This document shows, piece after piece, positions 1 to 5,778 of a stretch of DNA of 6,135 bases. The DNA lies in the NCBI GenBank assembly GCA_017421145.1, contig JAFOTA010000234.1, positions 1-6,135 on the forward strand. The letters are read 5' to 3'. The notes under the pieces are model-generated. The model was not told the origin of the DNA. It saw only the letters and a program-made list of their open reading frames with translations, and ran no database searches. The stretch comes from Treponema sp. (GTDB taxonomy: Bacteria; Spirochaetota; Spirochaetia; Treponematales; Treponemataceae). Position 1 is the stretch's first letter. Every line of letters starts with the position of its first letter. Position numbers and translations under genes: made by a program.

Positions 1-120
1 GACTCAGCATCATTTTAAACAAATGTGCGGAACGGCATCTTTTGTAAATATGTCGAGTCCTACAAACTTGAGTTCAACAGAATCCGTTCCGCATATATAC
101 TTTGTTTTTCATGCTGAGTC
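1..120. repeat. Nested imperfect palindrome (possible MITE-like element or structured 3' RNA)
   Basis: The ten bases GACTCAGCAT at 1-10 are exactly inverted at 111-120. Three further arms nest inside: AAACAAA 17-23 with TTTGTTT 101-107, a 12-base arm 24-35 with 84-95 (ten perfect pairs, TGCGGAACGG against CCGTTCCGCA, plus one G-U), and TTTGTA 41-46 with TACAAA 61-66. About 35 base pairs are thus possible across 120 bases, far more than chance would give. It begins seven bases past the stop codon of the membrane-protein gene. No T-run follows, so it is not a standard terminator. The left arm starts at the window edge, so the true boundary and any target-site duplication are unseen. It could be a small non-autonomous element or an RNA structure at the operon end. 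Confidence 0.6.
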
Positions 121-127
121 CCTGATG

Positions 128-1741
128 TCATTGCGTATTGCGCTCAGATTTGCGTATGTAATCCGGGCGGACTTCGGACGGGTTGTACCAGTTGTCGAAA
201 GTTCCTGCTATGTCGGTATCTTCTGCAATAAGATATTCCTGCCAGAGGCTTTCCTTTAAAAGCACATAATTCCAGTCAATCTGCTCAAGGCCTTCAAACG
301 GATCCGCGGGTTCCTTCACTTCTTTTGTCTCACCGGGAGCTTCATCCTTGTTTTCTTCTGCAGCATCCTCTACCGGCTCTTCCTGCTCCTGAAGATTTTT
401 TTCATACTCTTCGACCACTTCACGTATCCTCTCGGCATTCGCACCGTAAGCAAGCCGCCACACCTTGTCTTCTTCAATTTCATAATCAGGAAGCCAGTTC
501 ATGCTGTCACGGAGATTGTTGTAATATGTGTAGACATGGTTAAGTCCCTGGTGCGCGATCAAAAGGCTGTCAGAAGGAAGGTCTATTTTTTCGGCGATTG
601 ATTTGTAATATTCAAACGGCGGATCAAACTTCGGGTTGTATGCCCCGGAAGAGAAAAAAATCATTATGAAAAAAACGGGTGCAAGCGCTGCGGACAAAAA
701 AACTTTTATACCGTCCGCGGCTTTTATGAATCCAACGAGCCTTGACGCAAAATAAAAAAGAAGCGGAATCCCTGCCGCAAGTCCGTTTACGGCCATCCTG
801 AATCCCATGTCAGAATCGTAGTTCCAAAAAGGGAAGAAAATGACCGGAACGAAAAAGTATTCCACGCGGACTTTTTTTTCTATTAAAATCAGTGCGGCGG
901 CCATGAGCCATGCAAAAAGATAGCAGAACGTTATCTCGACGGACCCGGACACGCCTTTTTCACCGATACATGAAATCAGGTTTTTGTGGAGGAATGCAAA
1001 CGAAGGGAACGCAAACGAATGCGAAAATCTTTTTGACTGTCCCACGATTATGACAATCACGGCAAAGCAAAGCACGAATACCAGCGCAATGACAGAAAAA
1101 GCATTTTTACCGGAAAGCTTTCCCGAAAGTATTTTTGAGCATATATATAGGACGGTCATCACCACGGCATAAACCGCGCTCGTCCTGTGGCTCAAAACCG
1201 ACATGACAAGCATGGCAACCGCAATTATTATGTTCGCCCAAAAATCGAACCGGGATTCTTTTTCCCTGAAGCATGAAATCAGGCTTGCCGCATAGAACAG
1301 GAGAAAGAAAAGCCCGGTCTGATTGTTTATGTAGTTTATGCTCATTATGGTGACGCACACCGAAACGCCTGAAAAAAGCATGCCCGTGAGCGAGAAAAAA
1401 AATCTTCCGGGAAATTTTTCAAGCAGCACATAAAGCAGAGTAAAAACGGAAAGCGAAAGAAGAGCCGAAGAAAGAGCCGCCCAGATTTTCACGCCGGTTA
1501 CGGAATCACCTATGACGCCCGATATGAATCCGCTGATATAATATCCGCATTCTATATCTGGATTTTCAAACTCAAGGTTCACTACGAAAGATTCCGCCTG
1601 AAGTGCATAATAAAAACCGTCAAGTCCGTTCGGATAATCTGATTTTTTCAGCATGGAAAACTTGATTGAAAAAAAAACAAGCGTAAGGGCAGCTATAAAT
1701 AAAGCGGCACATGTTTTCGTCATGATTTTCTTGCTGTTCAT
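128..1741 (-). CDS. Polytopic membrane protein, GT-C glycosyltransferase-like, with acidic C-terminal domain
   Basis: The 537-residue product has about eleven hydrophobic segments: near 8-28, 66-82, 86-108, 113-135, 140-157, two in 168-202, 214-235, 268-287, 294-307, 315-333 and 345-364. A non-membrane domain of about 170 residues follows (365-537). This layout, with a first extracytoplasmic loop carrying an Asp next to aromatic residues (LDGFYYA, Asp41), resembles GT-C enzymes that use lipid-linked sugars (PMT/ArnT-like). I see no diagnostic motif beyond this, so the glycosyltransferase role is inference. Residues 441-480 are strikingly acidic (14 Glu and 3 Asp in 40) and probably form a flexible or coiled linker before a Trp/Tyr-rich end. 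The ATG overlaps the VanW stop as ATGA and is preceded by AAGGGG. It is the last gene of a three-gene operon. A run of nine T in the coding strand falls at codons 22-25. Confidence 0.75.
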   Translation of the reverse strand: MNSKKIMTKTCAALFIAALTLVFFSIKFSMLKKSDYPNGLDGFYYALQAESFVVNLEFENPDIECGYYISGFISGVIGDSVTGVKIWAALSSALLSLSVFTLLYVLLEKFPGRFFFSLTGMLFSGVSVCVTIMSINYINNQTGLFFLLFYAASLISCFREKESRFDFWANIIIAVAMLVMSVLSHRTSAVYAVVMTVLYICSKILSGKLSGKNAFSVIALVFVLCFAVIVIIVGQSKRFSHSFAFPSFAFLHKNLISCIGEKGVSGSVEITFCYLFAWLMAAALILIEKKVRVEYFFVPVIFFPFWNYDSDMGFRMAVNGLAAGIPLLFYFASRLVGFIKAADGIKVFLSAALAPVFFIMIFFSSGAYNPKFDPPFEYYKSIAEKIDLPSDSLLIAHQGLNHVYTYYNNLRDSMNWLPDYEIEEDKVWRLAYGANAERIREVVEEYEKNLQEQEEPVEDAAEENKDEAPGETKEVKEPADPFEGLEQIDWNYVLLKESLWQEYLIAEDTDIAGTFDNWYNPSEVRPDYIRKSERNTQ

Positions 1742-2553
1742 TTTTTCCCCTTGTTCTCCAAAAACGGTTCATACATCATCTTCGCATGGTTTTCCGTTAC
1801 GAATTCTTCACCGGTGCATTTTCCTCCGGCAAAACGTTTTCTGAAAATCGTATTGTGGCGGACGTACACATTTCCGAACTCACAGCTTATCCAATGATCC
1901 TTCTGGTAAACCTCATAGCTTGTTTCAACGGGTTCCGTAGTCCTCCATTCACCGCACAGCCTCTTGTTTTCAATCCAGACAAGGAGAGCGTAGGGAGTTT
2001 TCGTTCCGTTCAAAACCATCAGGTCACGGTAATTGTAGACGCATGTGGCTCCGCTTCCAAAAGGCTGCGTTCTGTTTGAATCCGGGAAAACGTCATAGCT
2101 GTGCCTCCATCTTTCGGTGACGGTAAGGTCTGTATGCAGTGTCATCCAATAAACGAGATTCGAAAGAGCGCAAAGTCCTCCGCCTGTTTTTGCCGTAGGA
2201 TGACCGTTCACGAGCATCATGCCTTTTTTGTAGCCTTTTGCCTTGGTCGGGTTTCCTATGAGCTTCCAGTATGAAAAGACTTTTCCCGGTTCCACGACTG
2301 TGCATGAAATTTTTCCGGCTGCCTTGGTCACGTTGCAAACCTTTCCTTCCTGAAGCTGCGAATCAATTTCAGAAAGGTTTCTGTAAAGCGGAGACGAATG
2401 TGAAAATGCCGTGTATGGAAACATTTTTTTCACGGCATCTGAGTCCATGCATCCCCGTTTTGCAAAGTGCTTTCCGAACCTTATCCAGTACAGGAATCTC
2501 TTGGAACGGTACCATGCCATGCCGCAAAGAATCCTAAGCCTGCTGCGTTCCAT
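1738..2553 (-). CDS. VanW family protein
   Basis: The 271-residue product matches the VanW family, named for an accessory protein of vanB-type vancomycin-resistance clusters and of unknown biochemical function. The family core lies at about 78-200: PGKVFSYWKLIGNPTKAKGY (89-108), the glycine-rich GGGLCALSN (124-132), and an HSYDVFPDS...PFGSGAT block (151-169) followed by YNYRDL. The N-terminus (1-34) is basic and aromatic with no clear signal peptide, so cytoplasmic or membrane-surface location is likely. No van ligase, racemase or two-component genes are nearby, so resistance should not be inferred from the name. Its ATG shares one base with the lipoprotein stop (TAATG) and its stop overlaps the next start (ATGA), so translation is probably coupled. 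No strong ribosome binding site precedes the ATG, which fits coupling. Confidence 0.9.
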   Translation of the reverse strand: MERSRLRILCGMAWYRSKRFLYWIRFGKHFAKRGCMDSDAVKKMFPYTAFSHSSPLYRNLSEIDSQLQEGKVCNVTKAAGKISCTVVEPGKVFSYWKLIGNPTKAKGYKKGMMLVNGHPTAKTGGGLCALSNLVYWMTLHTDLTVTERWRHSYDVFPDSNRTQPFGSGATCVYNYRDLMVLNGTKTPYALLVWIENKRLCGEWRTTEPVETSYEVYQKDHWISCEFGNVYVRHNTIFRKRFAGGKCTGEEFVTENHAKMMYEPFLENKGKK

Positions 2554-3704
2554 TATCTTAGGTTATACTGGAGATAGGCCTTTTCACTCGGTATGACCTT
2601 GTACGGCACTCCGTTTATGATGACTTTGTTTCCGTCTATCCTGATCAGCTTGACGGTAGTTGTGTCAATGTAAGAAATCTTGGACTTTATGATTATCCTG
2701 CAGTTTCCGATCGTATAGTCCGGCGTGTTGAATCCGTCGTAAACGTCGCAGTAATAGTCGAATCCGCTTATGACGTTTTCCTTTATGTTCCTCACATATT
2801 CAATTTCATCGTCATCCGGGTAGATTGCCGCAGGATCCATGGAAACAAGGCTGAATGTCTTTCCCTCTTCCTTGGCGCAAAGAACCATTCCGTTCCTTTC
2901 TTTTTCCTCAAGTATAAGATATTTGAAGCCGTCGTCTTTCAGTGAAGAAGGTTTGAAAAGGGCCTTGAATTTCTGATCGAAGTCTGAATTGAGCATTGCG
3001 CGGGAATTTTCTTCCTGTACTTTTTTAAGCTCCGCCACTCCGGTGAAAGGAATCACGTTTCCCTTGTAAAGAAGGCGCACGTCATCAAGGCATGAGTCCT
3101 GATATTTCGTTCCTTTGTACACATCGACGATTTTGAATTCTATCGTCTGTGCTGTCTGCGGAAGGGCAAATTTGATTGACTGCCAGTCCATCACTCCGTC
3201 AAGCAGCTCATAATCCTTGCGCTGGAAATGCTCGCCGGCAACCTGCGTAATCTGCACTGTCTTTATGCGGTTGTTGATTTCCCAGCTTTCATCGGTCGCA
3301 AATCCGTTTACGATCTGGATTTCATCAAAGCTTACAGGCTCTGAAAATTCAACCGTCACCGCTTCACCGATTCCGTCACCGTCAACAGATTCGCACCATG
3401 TGTTTTCAAAATCACCGTCAAGTATATTGATAGGCGGATAAATGTATCTTCCGGCAAATTTGGTCTCCACAAGCTCACTGGTCGCAGAAACCGAGCTGAC
3501 CGGGGCTTTTTCAGTCTGAGCCATGAACCATGGTCCGTCGTAATCATCTTCTGCGCCTGCTTCAGTTTCCACGGCTTTTTTTTCGGCGGCAGGCTTTGAT
3601 TCAGTCTTCTGTGAAACGGCAGCTTTTTTTTCTTCTTCCTTGCATGAAATCAGGAAAGCAGTAAGGCAGGCTGCAAGGGCAACCAAAAACAAAAACTTTT
3701 TCAT
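2553..3704 (-). CDS. Lipoprotein with NADase-type glycan-binding (discoidin-like) domain
   Basis: The 383-residue product starts MKKFLFLVALAACLTAF, a typical lipoprotein signal, with lipobox L-I-S-C and lipidated Cys21. A Lys/Glu/Ala-rich tether (22-56) follows. Residues 73-214 look like the NADase-type glycan-binding or F5/F8-type C domain common in spirochaete lipoproteins: SATSELVETKFAGRYIYPP, then ILDGDFENTWCE, VTVEFSEPVSFDEIQIVNGF and a C-terminal CLDDVRLLYKG strand. The rest (215-383) matches nothing I recognise. I chose ATG 3704 because GAGGAAG lies six bases upstream and the signal peptide begins there. A longer reading from TTG at 3776 would bury the signal 24 residues in, and that TTG is part of a TTGACA promoter-like box. 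It is probably anchored in a membrane facing the periplasm or surface, binding a glycan or other surface ligand. First gene of the operon with VanW and the membrane protein. Confidence 0.85.
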   Translation of the reverse strand: MKKFLFLVALAACLTAFLISCKEEEKKAAVSQKTESKPAAEKKAVETEAGAEDDYDGPWFMAQTEKAPVSSVSATSELVETKFAGRYIYPPINILDGDFENTWCESVDGDGIGEAVTVEFSEPVSFDEIQIVNGFATDESWEINNRIKTVQITQVAGEHFQRKDYELLDGVMDWQSIKFALPQTAQTIEFKIVDVYKGTKYQDSCLDDVRLLYKGNVIPFTGVAELKKVQEENSRAMLNSDFDQKFKALFKPSSLKDDGFKYLILEEKERNGMVLCAKEEGKTFSLVSMDPAAIYPDDDEIEYVRNIKENVISGFDYYCDVYDGFNTPDYTIGNCRIIIKSKISYIDTTTVKLIRIDGNKVIINGVPYKVIPSEKAYLQYNLR

Positions 3705-3757
3705 AAAATCTTCCTCAGGGATTTTCCCTTTTTTAATGGTTTTACATAGTTTTTCAT
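3701..3757 (-). CDS. Possible 18-codon upstream leader ORF, lysine-rich
   Basis: A reading frame for MKNYVKPLKKGKSLRKIL begins at ATG 3757-3755, preceded by GGGAG at a five-base spacing, and ends in a TGA that overlaps the lipoprotein ATG as ATGA. Six of its 18 residues are Lys and one is Arg. If transcribed, its translation would be coupled to the lipoprotein and would open the hairpin at 3717-3729. Against it: the frame is short, and if the TTGACA at 3771-3776 is the true -35 box the transcript would begin near 3741, downstream of this ATG. A start site farther upstream is needed, for example from the TATAAT read on the minus strand at 3821-3826, which has no convincing -35. Confidence 0.3.
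   Translation of the reverse strand: MKNYVKPLKKGKSLRKIL
3710..3716 (-). promoter_or_regulatory. Ribosome binding site deciding the lipoprotein start
   Basis: GAGGAAG on the minus strand is six bases before ATG 3704-3702. It fixes the start at the signal peptide rather than at upstream TTG 3776. An AGGGA-AAA-TCCCT hairpin (3717-3729) ends exactly where this site begins. Confidence 0.75.
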
Positions 3758-3776
3758 AGATACTCCCATTTGTCAA
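3748..3776 (-). promoter_or_regulatory. Candidate sigma70-type promoter of the lipoprotein-VanW-membrane protein operon
   Basis: A perfect TTGACA lies at 3776-3771 on the minus strand. Seventeen bases downstream the hexamer is only AAAACT (3753-3748), three of six matches to TATAAT. The -35 is convincing and the -10 is weak, so either the promoter is activator-dependent or the -35 is coincidental. The remainder of the 137-base divergent region is AT-rich. It has a TATTAT/TATATA stretch (3820-3828) just before the yifB ribosome binding site, but I cannot pair it with a good -35. Confidence 0.35.
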
Positions 3777-3841
3777 AGGAAAAATTTGCAGTTTTGTGCT
3801 GATCCTGACTTTCTCTGAATATTATATAGTAGGAGGCTTTT

Positions 3842-5410
3842 ATGCAGATTTTCAGTTTTTCGCCGTTCGGATACGAAGGTTCCCTTGTGAGCGTGGAAGT
3901 CGATCTGCGCAGGGGGATTCCGGCAGTGGATTTGGTGGGTCTTGCGGACGGTGCGGTAAAAGAAAGCCGGGAAAGGATGAGGTCGGCGATACGTAACAGC
4001 GGCTATGAATTTCCCCCGGAGAGGGTTTTGATAAGCCTTTCACCTGCTGATTTAAAAAAAGAAGGCGCAGGATTCGACCTTGCCATTGCGCTTGCAGTCC
4101 TTTACGAAAAGAAAAGGCTGGATTCAGGCGGAGAAGCGGATGATTCCGGTATACTTGTCATGGGAGAGCTTGAGCTTAACGGAAAGGTACGTCCCGTGCG
4201 GGGTATACATGCGGCGGCAGGAACGGCTTTTTCAGCAGGCATAACCATGTGCATAGTTCCGTCCGGAAATGCCGAAGAAGCAAGAAACGTACCGGGAATG
4301 AGGGTGTTCGGAGCAGAAAACCTTAACGAAGCGTTCGATGCCCTTGATAATCCGGGAGCATTCACAGAAAAAAGCGGCAGGGAGATTTTTGACGGCCATG
4401 GGAACATCCCGGAAGGCTCGGTAGAAATAAACGGAATCCTTTTTCCCCCTAAAGCCGAGGATTTTGATTTCAGTGATATACGCGGTCAGGAAAAGCTCCT
4501 CCGGGGAATGCAGATTGCGGCGGCAGGCGGACACAACATCCTTGCATACGGGCCGCCCGGTTGCGGAAAAACGCTATCTCTCCAGCATTATCCTGATCTT
4601 CTACCGCTCCTTACGGTGGAGGAAGCACAAAGCGTCACGAGGATACATTCCATAGCAGGACTTCTCCAGGCAGGAAAACCATTGCAGAGGAAAGCACCTT
4701 TCAGGCAGCCCCACCAGACAGCTTCTATAGAAGGAATATGCGGCGGAGGGCCTTATTGCATGCCGGGTGAAATTTCTTTGTCGCACAACGGGGTGCTGTT
4801 TTTGGATGAAGCGGCTGAATTCAAAAGCTCGGTGCTTCAGATGCTGCGGGTTCCGCTTGAAAGCAAGGCCGTAACATTGAGCCGCGCCGGAAGATCAACC
4901 GTATATCCTGCGAATTTCCAGCTTCTCATGGCAACGAATCCTTGTCCATGCGGATTTTACGGCTCATCGGAAAAAATCTGCCTGTGTTCGGCCAGATCAA
5001 TAGAACAATACTGGAGAAAATTTTCAGGTCCCCTTTTGGACAGGATAGACATACGCGTGCAGGTCGAAATGAAAGCTCCCAACGCTGAAACGGAGTCAAA
5101 ATCAACGGACGCACTAAGGGAAGACATTGCCAGGGCTGTTTTTATCCAGAGAAAAAGGCAGGGAAAGAAAAATGCGGCTCTTATTCCTTCCGAAATTTCC
5201 GGATACTGCCGGACGACTGACGAAGCAAGGACCATACTTGAAAAAAGCGCGGTGCATTACCAGCTTTCACCCAGGGCGGTCAGCGGATGCCTTAAGCTTT
5301 CACGCACCATAGCGGACATGGAAGGAAAGGAAATCATAGATGCCGCTTGCATAAAGGAAGCCGTCGGATACAGAAAAAACGACTGCGGAATCGATTTTGC
5401 AGGATTCTGA
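3842..5410 (+). CDS. yifB: YifB/ComM family Mg-chelatase-like AAA+ ATPase
   Basis: Complete 522-residue member of the YifB (ComM) family, a little longer than the usual 500-510. ComM is a hexameric helicase that drives branch migration of incoming DNA during natural transformation; the family is also widespread in species not known to be competent. The N-terminal Lon-protease-like domain spans 1-180, with the hallmark FGYEGSLVSVEVDLRRGIPA and GLADGAVKESRERMRSAI. The AAA+ part shows Walker A GPPGCGKT (237-244), Walker B VLFLDE (318-323, Asp322/Glu323), sensor-1 region ATNPCPCG (Asn366) with a Cys cluster 368/370/380/382, an Arg-finger candidate Arg401 in LLDRIDIRV, and sensor-2 Arg478 in LSPRAVSGCLKLSRTIADMEG. 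All key residues are present, so it should be active. ATG has AGGAGG (3831-3836) five bases upstream. It is divergent from the lipoprotein operon and convergent with the tRNA. Alternative symbol comM. Confidence 0.95.
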   Translation: MQIFSFSPFGYEGSLVSVEVDLRRGIPAVDLVGLADGAVKESRERMRSAIRNSGYEFPPERVLISLSPADLKKEGAGFDLAIALAVLYEKKRLDSGGEADDSGILVMGELELNGKVRPVRGIHAAAGTAFSAGITMCIVPSGNAEEARNVPGMRVFGAENLNEAFDALDNPGAFTEKSGREIFDGHGNIPEGSVEINGILFPPKAEDFDFSDIRGQEKLLRGMQIAAAGGHNILAYGPPGCGKTLSLQHYPDLLPLLTVEEAQSVTRIHSIAGLLQAGKPLQRKAPFRQPHQTASIEGICGGGPYCMPGEISLSHNGVLFLDEAAEFKSSVLQMLRVPLESKAVTLSRAGRSTVYPANFQLLMATNPCPCGFYGSSEKICLCSARSIEQYWRKFSGPLLDRIDIRVQVEMKAPNAETESKSTDALREDIARAVFIQRKRQGKKNAALIPSEISGYCRTTDEARTILEKSAVHYQLSPRAVSGCLKLSRTIADMEGKEIIDAACIKEAVGYRKNDCGIDFAGF

Positions 5411-5436
5411 TCCGTGCGGGCTGCGTTTTTACGGAC

Positions 5437-5469
5437 AAAAAAAAGACCAATCCGTTAAGACTGGCCTTT
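5437..5469 (-). terminator. Intrinsic terminator of tRNA-Leu
   Basis: Read on the minus strand, GGCCAGTC (5466-5459) pairs with GATTGGTC (5452-5445) around a six-base loop TTAACG. The eight pairs include two G-U, and AAA/TTT can extend the base. Eight T follow (5444-5437). It begins within ten bases of the tRNA 3' end. Read on the plus strand, the G-U pairs become A-C mismatches and there is only TTTA after the stem, so it would be a poor terminator for yifB. Confidence 0.85.
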
Positions 5470-5472
5470 AAG

Positions 5473-5555
5473 TGCCGGCTCTGAGACTTGAACTCAGACG
5501 CTTTTGAGGGCAAAGGATTTTGAGTCCTTCGTGTCTACCATTCCACCAAGCCGGC
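5473..5555 (-). tRNA. tRNA-Leu (anticodon CAA)
   Basis: An 83-base class II tRNA. The acceptor arm GCCGGCT pairs perfectly with AGCCGGC and the discriminator is A, as expected for Leu. The D-arm region reads GTGGAATGGTAGACAC. The anticodon stem AAGGA/TCCTT closes the loop CTCAAAA, giving anticodon CAA (5522-5520), which reads UUG. A long variable region of about 15 bases follows, then the T-arm CTGAG-TTCAAGT-CTCAG. The 3' CCA is not encoded (the next bases are CTT), so it must be added by the CCA enzyme. The gene stands alone with its own promoter and terminator. Confidence 0.97.
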
Positions 5556-5571
5556 TAAAACTGATGAAATC

Positions 5572-5600
5572 AGTATACCATAATTTAAAAACAATTGCAA
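5572..5600 (-). promoter_or_regulatory. Promoter of tRNA-Leu
   Basis: On the minus strand TTGCAA (5600-5595) and TATACT (5577-5572) are separated by exactly 17 bases. Transcription would start near 5565, giving a leader of about ten bases before the mature tRNA at 5555. The palindrome CTGAT-GAA-ATCAG (5561-5573) overlaps the end of the -10 box and the likely start site. Confidence 0.8.
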
Positions 5601-5622
5601 GTAGAAAAACAAGGAGGCTGTT

Positions 5623-5653
5623 TATAATTTGAAAGAAAGTCAGTATAATTTGA
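5623..5653 (+). promoter_or_regulatory. Tandem TATAATTTGA motif, candidate recQ -10 boxes
   Basis: TATAATTTGA occurs at 5623-5632 and again at 5644-5653, exactly 21 bases apart, i.e. two helical turns. Each begins with a perfect -10 consensus. Neither has a recognisable TTGACA at 16-18 bases upstream; the palindromic TTGCAA at 5595-5600, shared with the tRNA promoter, is 22 bases from the first copy. They could be weak or activated recQ promoters. Confidence 0.35.
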
Positions 5654-5767
5654 TGCTGGCGTTCATCAAAACCATGAGCGCACAGGCAGCGGCTTTTTTC
5701 GGCACTGCGGCAGAAAGCAGCGGATACGGTAGCTTTGCATGCGGTGGTTATGACAGCCCCGGAAATC

Positions 5768-5772
5768 AGGAG
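5768..5772 (+). promoter_or_regulatory. Ribosome binding site deciding the recQ start
   Basis: AGGAG is six bases before ATG 5779. The resulting N-terminus places the FRPMQ motif about 18 residues in, close to the position in other RecQ proteins, which supports this start over the upstream in-frame starts. Confidence 0.7.
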
Positions 5773-5778
5773 AAAAAC

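Larger units (their letters stand above)
5605..5778 (+). other. recQ upstream region: in-frame open extension of uncertain status
   Basis: The recQ frame has no stop from 5605 onward, so it stays open for 58 codons before ATG 5779. Possible earlier starts are TTG 5629, ATG 5653 and ATG 5674. A strong AAGGAGG (5611-5617) lies eleven bases before TTG 5629, a long spacing. The predicted extra peptide is Ala/Gly/Ser-rich (for example AQAAAFFGTAAES) and unlike the RecQ N-terminus I know. Two TATAAT hexamers (5623-5628 and 5644-5649) sit inside it; if either is a -10 box, the AAGGAGG and TTG would not be transcribed and this would be a 5' untranslated leader. I favour leader over protein. Confidence 0.4.

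Noticed and set aside
23..259. 78-codon plus-strand frame at the left edge
   Set aside because: It lies over the palindrome and the antisense of the membrane-protein gene, with no ribosome site and no recognisable product.
1738..2553. Vancomycin resistance determinant
   Set aside because: VanW alone is not a resistance gene, and no ligase, dehydrogenase, dipeptidase or VanR/VanS genes are present.
3842..5410. Magnesium chelatase subunit for chlorophyll synthesis
   Set aside because: The N-terminal Lon-like domain and the NPCPCG motif identify the YifB/ComM family, not BchI/ChlI.
5411..5455. TCCGT, ACGGA and TCCGT at exact 20-base spacing after yifB, as a switchable hairpin
   Set aside because: The arms are only five bases and are followed by A-rich rather than T-rich sequence. 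The convincing structure here is the tRNA terminator.
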